DNA of 19,502 nucleotides, taken from positions 1 through 19,502 of the forward strand of contig QIGA01000129.1 in the NCBI GenBank assembly GCA_003229915.1, in the 5' to 3' direction. Shown here piece by piece: positions 6,927 to 13,764 of the stretch (its first letter is position 1; each line of letters starts with the position of its first letter). The DNA comes from Chloroflexota bacterium (GTDB lineage Bacteria; Chloroflexota; Dehalococcoidia; SZUA-161). A program made the position numbers and the translations under genes. Below the pieces are notes generated by a model, which worked only from the letters and a program-made list of their open reading frames with translations, did not search any database and was not told where the DNA came from.

Positions 6927-8093
6927 ATGGCAAAGAACCCTCTTCGGACCAAGCTCTGCGATATGCTCGACATCAAGTATCCCGTCATCCTGGCCGGGAT
7001 GGGCGGGATAAGTGGCCCCATATCTGGCCCAGAGCTGGTCGCGGCGGTATCCAATGCCGGTGGATTGGGTGTTCTGGGATGCGTCTTCATGCCTCCCTCC
7101 GAGATTGACGAAATGATCAAGAAGACGAAGAGCCTTACCGACAAGCCATTTGGTGTCGACACGGTCCTCCCAGCAGAGGTCCCTGAATCAGGGACTACCG
7201 CTGAATTCAAGGCTGACCTGTCCACATTGGGTAAAGAGCAGAACGAGCTGGTGCAAAAGCTGGTCAAGGAGTTGGGACTAGAGAAGCCAAAGACAGAGGT
7301 TAAGGAAGTGGAGATAACTCCTGCGGAGCCGATATCGGCACAATCGGATAACAGGGCCTGGTCCGGAGACCTCTTCCGGCAGCAGATCGAGGTTATCCTT
7401 GAACACCGTGTCCCAGTCTATGCGGCAGGACTCGGAGACCCAGGGCCTTGGGTCAACGAGCTACATTCTAAAGGCACCAAGGTGATCAGCATCGTAGGCC
7501 ACGTGAGGGCCGCACGCAAGGTCGCCAAGGCAGGCGTTGACATAATAGTAGCCCAGGGCCACGAAGCAGGCGGCCATAACAGCAGGATCGCCACCATGCC
7601 GCTGATCCCTCAGGTTGTGGATGCCGTTTCCCCCATCCCTGTGGTAGCAGCCGGCGGGATAGGAGACGGCAGGGGGCTTGTCGCTGCCCTGGCACTGGGA
7701 GCGGTGGGCGTATGGTGCGGCACCATCTTCATTACCACCAAGGAATCTCTCTTCGAGAGCTACCTGAAGCAGAACATTTTCGACGGCACGGAAGACGATA
7801 CTGTGGTCACAAAAGTATATTCAGGGAAACGAATGAGAGTGATGAGGAATGCGCTGGTGGAGGCGTGGGAGAAGTCAGGAGTGCCAACACTGCCCATGCC
7901 GCTGCAATCCATCTCGATCCTGCCCGTGATGGATGGAGCCTTCAAGGACGAGAGGGCCGACATAATACCAACGCCGGCTGGACAGATACTGGGGATTATC
8001 AAAGAGTTGAAGTCTGCGAAGCAGGTCATCGAGGAGATGGTTGAGGGCGCTGAGAAAGTCCTGGCAGAGCTCGCGAAGTTACAGCCAGCTTGA
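6927..8093 (+). CDS. Nitronate monooxygenase / enoyl-reductase-like FMN protein
   Basis: A 388-residue TIM-barrel flavoprotein of the 2-nitropropane dioxygenase family. Visible motifs are YPVILAGMGGISGP near the N-terminus, VSNAGGLGVLG, IKKTKSLTDKPFGVD (about 64-78), the active-site segment GHEAGGH (His212-His217) and the FMN-phosphate segment VVAAGGIGDGRG. Relative to the broken paralogue it carries a lysine/glutamate-rich insertion at about residues 85-145. Members oxidise nitronates or act as FabK-like enoyl reductases. In a CoA-degradation cluster, a role as an enoyl-CoA or dienoyl-CoA redox enzyme is plausible but unproven. The start follows AAGGAG at 6915-6920. Confidence 0.85.
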   Translation: MAKNPLRTKLCDMLDIKYPVILAGMGGISGPISGPELVAAVSNAGGLGVLGCVFMPPSEIDEMIKKTKSLTDKPFGVDTVLPAEVPESGTTAEFKADLSTLGKEQNELVQKLVKELGLEKPKTEVKEVEITPAEPISAQSDNRAWSGDLFRQQIEVILEHRVPVYAAGLGDPGPWVNELHSKGTKVISIVGHVRAARKVAKAGVDIIVAQGHEAGGHNSRIATMPLIPQVVDAVSPIPVVAAGGIGDGRGLVAALALGAVGVWCGTIFITTKESLFESYLKQNIFDGTEDDTVVTKVYSGKRMRVMRNALVEAWEKSGVPTLPMPLQSISILPVMDGAFKDERADIIPTPAGQILGIIKELKSAKQVIEEMVEGAEKVLAELAKLQPA

Positions 8094-8140
8094 GACAAAG
8101 GCGCTTGTCGAGAGGGAAGCACTAATCTTCTAGAAGATCA

Positions 8141-8145
8141 GGAGG
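8141..8145 (+). promoter_or_regulatory. Ribosome binding site deciding between two starts of the thiolase
   Basis: GGAGG is only 3 bases from ATG 8149 but 9 bases from the in-frame ATG 8155. The second start is favoured. Confidence 0.6.
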
Positions 8146-8154
8146 AGCATGAGA

Positions 8155-9423
8155 ATGGCTGAACTAAGAGAAGCGGTGCTGGTGGATTTTGTGCGAACGC
8201 CCTTTGCCAGGGCGAGCAAGAAGAAGCCAGGGTTCTTCGCGGATGTTCGCTCCGACGACCTAGCGATTATCGCGATCCAGGCTCTGATGAAGCGAACAAA
8301 GGTAGACCCTGCCCTGGTTGAAGACATCATCATAGGAACGCCAACCCAGCTCGGTGAGCAGGCGCAAGCTGCCAGAGGTATTACCCTCTCGTCTGGTTTC
8401 CCCTATGAGGTTCCGGGGCTAACCGTTGACCGAGCGTGCGGTTCGAGTCTGGCGGGGGCACAGATCGGAATAATGGCTATTCAAACAGGTGCAGCGGACG
8501 TCATTATCGCGGGGGGCATCGAGAGCTTATCCCATTTCCCCAATCCTGTGATTACCCCTGATACCGACCTTCTTGAGCTTGCCAGGGAATTCTCGGCGCG
8601 GGGAAATCCAAATCCCAAAATGGCTGCCAGAATAGATGAAAGCACCATGATGGGTATGGGCATTACCGCGGAGAGCGTTGCCGACATGCTTGATATCTCC
8701 AGAGAGGAGATGGACCAGTGGGCACTGAGAAGCAACCTGAGGGCCGCAGCGGCGCAGAAAGACGGTAAGCTTAAGCACGAGATAGTCCCGGTGGAAGTCA
8801 AGCTGCCCGATGGAACAGTGGCAACAGTCGATTACGATCAAGATGTTAGGCCGGACTCAACTATCGAGAAGATACGTACACTGCCACCCGTCTATAAGCC
8901 AGATGGAAAGGTCAACGCCGCCAGTTCCTCCAAAGAGAGCGACGGCGCTTCGATGGCGATGTTCATGTCAAAGGAGAAAGCCAGGGAGTTGGGGTTGAAA
9001 CCGATGGTCACCGCGAGATCAGTAGCCGTGGCCGGCTGCGACCCCGCGATCATGGGCTATAGTGCGTATTTGGCGTCGAAGAAAGCCCTGGAAAGGACAG
9101 GTCTCTCCGCATCCGATATAGACCTCTGGGAGACGAACGAGGCCTTCGCCGTAGTGCCTCTGGCTTTAATAAAGGAATTTGGGGTAGACCCCGAGAGGAT
9201 GAACGTAAACGGCGGTGCCTGCTGTATCGGCCACGCAGTGGGAGCCAGTGGCATACGAATGCTCGGCACGCTGGCACATGAAATGAACCGCCGTGGTTCC
9301 AGATACGGTGTGGCGTCCATATGCGGCGGCATGGGGCAAGGGACAGCCGTTGTTGCGGAAAGGGAGGAGTACTGGGACGGTCGCTCCGCTTTCCTGGAGC
9401 CACTGGAGTCAGCGAAACCGTAG
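8155..9423 (+). CDS. Acetyl-CoA acetyltransferase (thiolase)
   Basis: A 422-residue degradative-type thiolase with the full catalytic set. Nucleophile Cys95 lies in VDRACGSSLAG, His360 in the NVNGGACCIGHAVGASG segment, and Cys390 in SICGGMGQG. NEAFAVVP, which shapes the active site, is also present. Minor departures from consensus are CCIGHAVG for the usual ALGHPLG and GGMGQG for GGGGQG. It cleaves a 3-ketoacyl-CoA with CoA to acetyl-CoA and a shortened acyl-CoA, and sits in the cytoplasm. It contrasts with the upstream thiolase-fold protein, which lacks these cysteines. It is followed at once by the remnant of an acyl-CoA dehydrogenase gene. Confidence 0.93.
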   Translation: MAELREAVLVDFVRTPFARASKKKPGFFADVRSDDLAIIAIQALMKRTKVDPALVEDIIIGTPTQLGEQAQAARGITLSSGFPYEVPGLTVDRACGSSLAGAQIGIMAIQTGAADVIIAGGIESLSHFPNPVITPDTDLLELAREFSARGNPNPKMAARIDESTMMGMGITAESVADMLDISREEMDQWALRSNLRAAAAQKDGKLKHEIVPVEVKLPDGTVATVDYDQDVRPDSTIEKIRTLPPVYKPDGKVNAASSSKESDGASMAMFMSKEKARELGLKPMVTARSVAVAGCDPAIMGYSAYLASKKALERTGLSASDIDLWETNEAFAVVPLALIKEFGVDPERMNVNGGACCIGHAVGASGIRMLGTLAHEMNRRGSRYGVASICGGMGQGTAVVAEREEYWDGRSAFLEPLESAKP

Positions 9424-9439
9424 TCATGGAAAAAGGCGT

Positions 9440-9637
9440 ATGGATTTTCGACTTACTTCCGAACAGGAATCCCTACGTAAGGAATTCGACGACTTCTTCA
9501 GGGAGGAGATGAAGAACGCTCCCCCTGAATGGATGGTATCGCATGAGACGGTGTTCAGCAGCGACGCATGCTGGGAATTCCACAGGCAGATGGCCCAAAA
9601 GATGGAGATCACAAGGTCGATTGTGAGCTTGCGGTAA
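9440..9637 (+). pseudogene. 5' remnant of an acyl-CoA dehydrogenase gene
   Basis: Residues 1-54 of this 65-codon frame match the N-terminus of the acyl-CoA dehydrogenase at 19260 at about 33 of 54 positions by eye, including KEF, FFREEMK and CWEFH. The similarity stops abruptly near 9600, and the frame ends after 11 unrelated residues. Acyl-CoA dehydrogenases are usually about 380-400 residues, so only the first part of the N-terminal helical domain remains. There is no convincing ribosome binding site. A non-functional leftover of a deletion is most likely. Confidence 0.8.
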
Positions 9638-9744
9638 TGAACCATGACGGTACAACGACCGTTAACGCCCAGGCCACTGTTATAATCCCCTCCAAAGGAG
9701 GGCCAGTTGCTATTTCGAAGTCGGAGGGCGGAGTCTACACATAG
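9601..9744 (+). pseudogene. 3' remnant of a MaoC-like hot-dog gene
   Basis: In a frame different from the preceding remnant, the DNA reads DHKVDCELAVMNHDG, then TVNAQATVIIPSK, and stops at 9742-9744. This aligns with the C-terminal strand of the MaoC gene at 2803 (HLVELQVNSVTQDG, then NAQIIMALLTK), including the turn DG and the NAQ. An ATG at 9637 overlaps the stop of the upstream fragment and could give a 35-residue peptide, but without the rest of the hot-dog fold. The fragment appears to be the far side of the deletion that truncated the acyl-CoA dehydrogenase gene. Confidence 0.6.
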
Positions 9745-9762
9745 CAAAGGAGGAGGCTGTCA

Positions 9763-10872
9763 ATGGCTGAGAAAGGAAGAGCAGCGGTCTATACAGGATT
9801 CGGCCAGCCCATGGAGATCAGAGAGTATCCCGTGCCCGAACCCGAGCCCGGGGCCATCCTGGTCAAGGTAACGAGGGCCAACATATGTGGCTCGGACCTC
9901 CACATGTGGCGAGGAGACGTTAACCTCACGGCACTGGGAGCACCGCTACCAGCGATAATAGGGCATGAGATGACGGGGACTGTGGCCAAGCTGGGCGATG
10001 GCGTTCTCACCGACTCCGCAGGCCAGCCCCTGGCAGTCGGGGACAGGGTAGTTCACCGCTATTTCTACCCGTGCGGGCGCTGCCGGGCGTGCATGAGGGG
10101 AAACGACCCCGCCTGTCCTATGGCCCCCCTCGCTATGGTGAGCCCCGTCGACGAATTCCCTCACTTCACGGGGGTCTACGCTGACTACCACTACCTGCCT
10201 CCCAATCACACCGTCTTCAAGGTACCGGACGACGTCACCGACGACATGGTGGCTCCAGCCAACTGTGCCCTCTCACAGGTTATCTATGGCTTGGAGAGAG
10301 TGGGATTTGGCTTCGGGGAGACCATCGCCATCCAGGGCGCGGGAGGATTGGGGATCTACGCTACCGCGGTGGCCAAGGACATGGGTGCAGAGAAGGTCAT
10401 CGTCATCGACGGTGTCGATGAGCGCCTGGAGCTGGCCAAAGCCTTCGGAGCCGATGAGTTGATCGACATGAGGGAGGTCACGACTCCAACGGAACGATGG
10501 TTGAAGGTAAGAGAGCTGACCGGAGGCTGGGGAGCGGATGTAGTCGCCGAACTTGTGGGCTTCCCTCATGTAATTCCCGAAGGCGTAGACATGCTGGGCA
10601 ACGGCGGGCGCTACCTGGAGATCGGTAACATCAGCCCGATGATGACTTATGAGGCCGATCCTTCCACCCTTGTGATGAGCAACAAGAGCATAGTGGGTGT
10701 CATGTTATATCCCGCCGAGGCATTGAAGAAGGCCCTTGATTTCCTGAGCCGTGCCAAGGACAAATACCCCTTCGATAAGATCATCTCTCGTTCCTACCCT
10801 CTGGAGGAGATCAACGAGGCCTTTGAGAATCAGGACAAGGGACACGTCTCAAGGTCTACCATAGTCCCGTAG
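9763..10872 (+). CDS. Zinc-dependent alcohol dehydrogenase (MDR family)
   Basis: A 369-residue medium-chain dehydrogenase. Catalytic zinc ligands are Cys42 (ANICGSDLH) and His68/Glu69 (GHEMTG). The structural zinc lobe has Cys104, 107, 110 and 118 (CGRCRACMRGNDPAC). The Rossmann motif is GAGGLG (192-197), and Asp216 at the end of strand beta-2 (VIVID) suggests NAD+ rather than NADP+. Likely role: oxidation of a secondary alcohol or hydroxyacyl intermediate, or of a substrate alcohol before CoA activation. The substrate is not readable. Its strong ribosome binding site (AAAGGAGG, 9746-9753) directly follows the gene-remnant scar. Confidence 0.92.
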   Translation: MAEKGRAAVYTGFGQPMEIREYPVPEPEPGAILVKVTRANICGSDLHMWRGDVNLTALGAPLPAIIGHEMTGTVAKLGDGVLTDSAGQPLAVGDRVVHRYFYPCGRCRACMRGNDPACPMAPLAMVSPVDEFPHFTGVYADYHYLPPNHTVFKVPDDVTDDMVAPANCALSQVIYGLERVGFGFGETIAIQGAGGLGIYATAVAKDMGAEKVIVIDGVDERLELAKAFGADELIDMREVTTPTERWLKVRELTGGWGADVVAELVGFPHVIPEGVDMLGNGGRYLEIGNISPMMTYEADPSTLVMSNKSIVGVMLYPAEALKKALDFLSRAKDKYPFDKIISRSYPLEEINEAFENQDKGHVSRSTIVP

Positions 10873-10873
10873 G

Positions 10874-10923
10874 CCGGCACGGAAGCCGGGGCCTGCTGAG
10901 GAGCGAAACTGAGCCAAGTTTCG
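10874..10923. other. Two hairpins in the leader of the molybdoenzyme gene
   Basis: CCGGC-ACGGAA-GCCGG (10874-10889) and CGAAACT-GAGCCA-AGTTTCG (10904-10923) lie just after the alcohol dehydrogenase stop. Neither has a T tract. They mark a 130-base gap that separates the dehydrogenase from the redox trio. They could be mRNA stability or attenuation elements; nothing else was recognised in the gap. Confidence 0.4.
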
Positions 10924-10989
10924 TCAAGGCGGGTGAAATGGCTGGATACCGAGCATCAGCATTACGATCGAAAAGTAACAGCGTTGCTT

Positions 10990-10994
10990 GGAGG
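10990..10994 (+). promoter_or_regulatory. Ribosome binding site deciding the start at 11003
   Basis: GGAGG with an 8-base spacer to ATG 11003. The longer in-frame TTG start at 10988 would overlap this site and is rejected. Confidence 0.75.
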
Positions 10995-11002
10995 TAGCAA
11001 AT

Positions 11003-13174
11003 ATGGCGAGTGGCGAGAAGGCGTACTATATCGGTACTGATATGAATTGCGGCGGAGCCTGTCTGCTCAAGGTTTATGTCAGGGATGGCGTGATCACGCG
11101 TATGGAGACGGATGACGGAGAGGAGCCACAGCTCAGAAACTGCCTCAGGTGCCGTGCTTACCGGCAGAGGGTTTATGCGCCGGACAGGCTCCTTTACCCC
11201 ATGAAGAGAGTCGGTGAGCGGGGGGAGGGGAAGTTCGAGCGGATTTCATGGGACGAGGCGCTGGAGACAGTGGCCAGCGAATACAAGCGGGTCAAGGAGA
11301 CCTACGGGCCTGCGGCAGTCGTATACCTGACCAACGGCGGGGACATGGGCCAGGTTCACAACACGAGGACAATAGTGCGGGTTTTCAGCCTGGCTGGGGG
11401 CTGCACCCTGATGTGGGGCATCGCCTCTAACGAGGGCTGGATGTTCGCCTGCCAGGCCACTTACGGGTATCCCGCTGGCGTAGACCACCGCGACGTCATC
11501 AACTCCAAGCTGGCGATCCTCTGGGGACAGAATCCCGCAGTGATCATCGATGGCTGTGGCTCAAGCTTCGCCCTGGCCAAAGCCAAGGAGGCGGGTACCA
11601 AGTTCATAGTGGTCGACCCCAGATATACTGACACGGCGGCCCTCGTTGCTGATCGCTGGATTCCTATCAGGCCGGCAACTGACACTGCGGCTCTGATCGC
11701 AATGGCCTACGTCATTATCACCGAAGACCTTCACGATAAGAGATTTCTCGATACTTACACCTTTGGATTCGATCGTTTCCAGGGATATGTCCTTGGCGAG
11801 GAGGATGGCGTGCCCAAAACCCCAGCGTGGGCCGAGGGTATCACCAGCATCCCTGCCCAAACAATCGCCGAGCTCGCCCGGGAGTACGCTACCACCAAGC
11901 CAGCAGCGTTGCTCCCCAGCAAAGCACCGGGGCGCACCGCCTACGGAGAGCAGTTTCACCGCGCGGCCTTCACTCTGGCCGCGATGACCGGCAATATCGG
12001 CATCCACGGTGGCAGCCCTGGATGTGAGATTACACAGCGCGGCACGACACCATTGCCCATGGGCTCGGCGATGAAAACCGGGGGCAACCCGGTCGATGCA
12101 GGCTCACCCAGGCGGCGGGATGCCCTGCCAACCGCGATCTCGAAAGGCCCCGGGCTGGTGGCCCGCCTGCACAACAGCGAGGTGATGGATGCCATCCTCA
12201 AGGGCAAAGCCGGCGGCTACCACAGCGACTACAAGATGGTCTACACCGCCAACGTCAACTACCTTAATCAATACCCCAACGTGAACAAGGCGGTGAGAGC
12301 GCTGCAATCGCTGGAGTTCATCGCCATCCAGGAGCAGTTCATCACCTCCACGGCCAAGTTCGCCGACATCCTGCTGCCTACCTGCACCTTCTTCGAACGC
12401 AGCGACGCCGTGTGGGGGGCCGGCCCGCATCTGGCCTACCAGAGGAAGGTTATCGAGCCTCTTGGAGAGTCCCGGTCGCACCTGGATATCTGTATGGCCC
12501 TAGCCAAGAAGCTGGGCATCGACAACTACAACGACAAGCCCGAGGAAGAATGGCTCGAGCAGATCATGGCGCCCGCGGTTACAGACTACGAGCGCTTCAA
12601 GGAGACAGGAGTCGAGAAGTTCTACTCGGAACCCAGCGTCCCTTTCAAGAACGAGATCGCGGATCCGGCAAATTACCCCTTCCCCACCCCCTCGGGGAAG
12701 ATCGAGATTTACAGCCAGCAGATCGCAGCGATAGAGACGCCGCTGCTGCCAGCAATCCCCAAGTACATCGAGCCCTGGGAGAGCGTCAACGATCCACTGG
12801 CTGAGAAGTATCCCCTTCAGTTGATCACCACCCATTTCAAGCGGAGGGCCCACACTCAGTTCGACAATATACCCTGGCTGAGGGAACTCGAACTGCAAGC
12901 AGTGAAACTCAATCCCCAAGATGCCGAGCCCAGGGGGATCAAGGGCGGAGACCTGGTCAGGGTTTTCAACGACCGGGGAGAGATCGTTATCCCGGCCGAG
13001 GTGACCCAGAGGATCATACCCGGCGTGGTCGACGTCCCTCAGGGCGCTTGGTATGATCCCGATGAGCGGGGGGTCGACCGCGGGGGTTGCGCCAATGTTC
13101 TCACCAAAGACAAGCGCTCGCCAGGCGGAGCAATGCCCAGCAACTCAGGCCTGGTACAAGTTGAAAAGGCATAG
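11003..13174 (+). CDS. Molybdopterin oxidoreductase, DMSO-reductase family catalytic subunit
   Basis: A 723-residue DmsA/PsrA-like enzyme. The N-terminal Fe-S domain has Cys16 and Cys20 (MNCGGAC) and Cys47. The first cluster Cys of the family is replaced by Thr12, and an extra Cys50 stands where the usual C-x-R-G glycine is (NCLRCRAYRQ). The ISWDEALETVA segment, WGQNPAV, the MGD-binding regions and the C-terminal domain (DLVRVFNDRGEI) are all present. By alignment with DmsA, Ser142 (GIASNEG) is the candidate Mo ligand. There is no twin-arginine signal and no membrane-anchor gene nearby, so it should be cytoplasmic. Stop and next ribosome binding site overlap, tying it to the ferredoxin gene. 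The substrate is unknown: a hydroxylase, dehydrogenase or reductase of an organic intermediate. Confidence 0.9.
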   Translation: MASGEKAYYIGTDMNCGGACLLKVYVRDGVITRMETDDGEEPQLRNCLRCRAYRQRVYAPDRLLYPMKRVGERGEGKFERISWDEALETVASEYKRVKETYGPAAVVYLTNGGDMGQVHNTRTIVRVFSLAGGCTLMWGIASNEGWMFACQATYGYPAGVDHRDVINSKLAILWGQNPAVIIDGCGSSFALAKAKEAGTKFIVVDPRYTDTAALVADRWIPIRPATDTAALIAMAYVIITEDLHDKRFLDTYTFGFDRFQGYVLGEEDGVPKTPAWAEGITSIPAQTIAELAREYATTKPAALLPSKAPGRTAYGEQFHRAAFTLAAMTGNIGIHGGSPGCEITQRGTTPLPMGSAMKTGGNPVDAGSPRRRDALPTAISKGPGLVARLHNSEVMDAILKGKAGGYHSDYKMVYTANVNYLNQYPNVNKAVRALQSLEFIAIQEQFITSTAKFADILLPTCTFFERSDAVWGAGPHLAYQRKVIEPLGESRSHLDICMALAKKLGIDNYNDKPEEEWLEQIMAPAVTDYERFKETGVEKFYSEPSVPFKNEIADPANYPFPTPSGKIEIYSQQIAAIETPLLPAIPKYIEPWESVNDPLAEKYPLQLITTHFKRRAHTQFDNIPWLRELELQAVKLNPQDAEPRGIKGGDLVRVFNDRGEIVIPAEVTQRIIPGVVDVPQGAWYDPDERGVDRGGCANVLTKDKRSPGGAMPSNSGLVQVEKA

Positions 13175-13185
13175 GAGCTAGAACA

Positions 13186-13764
13186 ATGCAAATGGGATTC
13201 TACTTCGATCAGACTAGATGCACCGGATGTTATGCCTGTGTCGTCGCTTGTAAAGACTGGCATGACGTGCCGGCGGGGCCGGCCAGTTGGCGAAGGGTGG
13301 CAACCATAGAACAGGGCGAGTTCCCCGATCTATTCGTCGCCTTTTTCACCAGCTCCTGCTACCACTGCGCTCAACCCGCCTGCGTCGTTGCCTGTCCCAC
13401 CGGGGCCATCATGAAGAAGAACGAAGACGGAGTCGTGATGGTTGACCAGGCGAAGTGCCTGGGCAAAGACCAGTGCGACCTCTGCTTACAAGCGTGTACC
13501 TACAAGTCCCCCCAGTTCGGAGCAGAGCCAAACGCCAAGATGCAAATGTGCACCCTTTGCCCCGATAGGCTGCAGGAGGGCAAGAAGCCTATCTGCGTGG
13601 CGGGATGCCCCATGCGCGCTTTGGATGCAGGGCCCATGGAGGAGATCGAGGCTCTCTACGGAGATGTAAGAGAGGCCGAAGGCTTCGTTTATTCCACCGA
13701 TCTAAAACCCTCTATCGTCTTCAAACCGAAAGTCAAGCCAGGACCAGTAGGGAGTTCAAAGTGA
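13186..13764 (+). CDS. Four-cluster [4Fe-4S] ferredoxin subunit (DmsB/NrfC-like)
   Basis: A 192-residue electron-transfer protein with 16 cysteines in four groups: 12/15/18/22, 58/61/66/70, 91/97/100/104 and 122/125/137/141. This is the arrangement of DmsB-type subunits, which carry four [4Fe-4S] clusters. There is no signal peptide or membrane helix, so it should be soluble. It begins 11 bases after the molybdoenzyme stop, and its own stop overlaps the GTG start of the AOR-family gene. It is thus positioned to pass electrons for either or both neighbours. AGGAG at 13173-13177 sets the start. Confidence 0.95.
   Translation: MQMGFYFDQTRCTGCYACVVACKDWHDVPAGPASWRRVATIEQGEFPDLFVAFFTSSCYHCAQPACVVACPTGAIMKKNEDGVVMVDQAKCLGKDQCDLCLQACTYKSPQFGAEPNAKMQMCTLCPDRLQEGKKPICVAGCPMRALDAGPMEEIEALYGDVREAEGFVYSTDLKPSIVFKPKVKPGPVGSSK
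13749..13754 (+). promoter_or_regulatory. Ribosome binding site for the AOR-family gene, inside the ferredoxin gene
   Basis: AGGGAG is 6 bases before GTG 13761. The long upstream in-frame extension from 13605 overlaps the ferredoxin gene and has no family similarity, so GTG 13761 is chosen. Confidence 0.65.

Noticed and set aside
9688..9702. CCCTCC-AAA-GGAGGG hairpin, with TATAAT just upstream at 9681
   Set aside because: It falls inside the MaoC remnant's coding-like sequence, has no T tract, and no good -35 is present at the right distance. Probably incidental, although a promoter for the alcohol dehydrogenase gene cannot be excluded.
13605..13760. N-terminal extension of the AOR-family frame
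   Set aside because: It overlaps the ferredoxin gene in another frame, has no AOR similarity, and a ribosome binding site with GTG at 13761 explains the true start.
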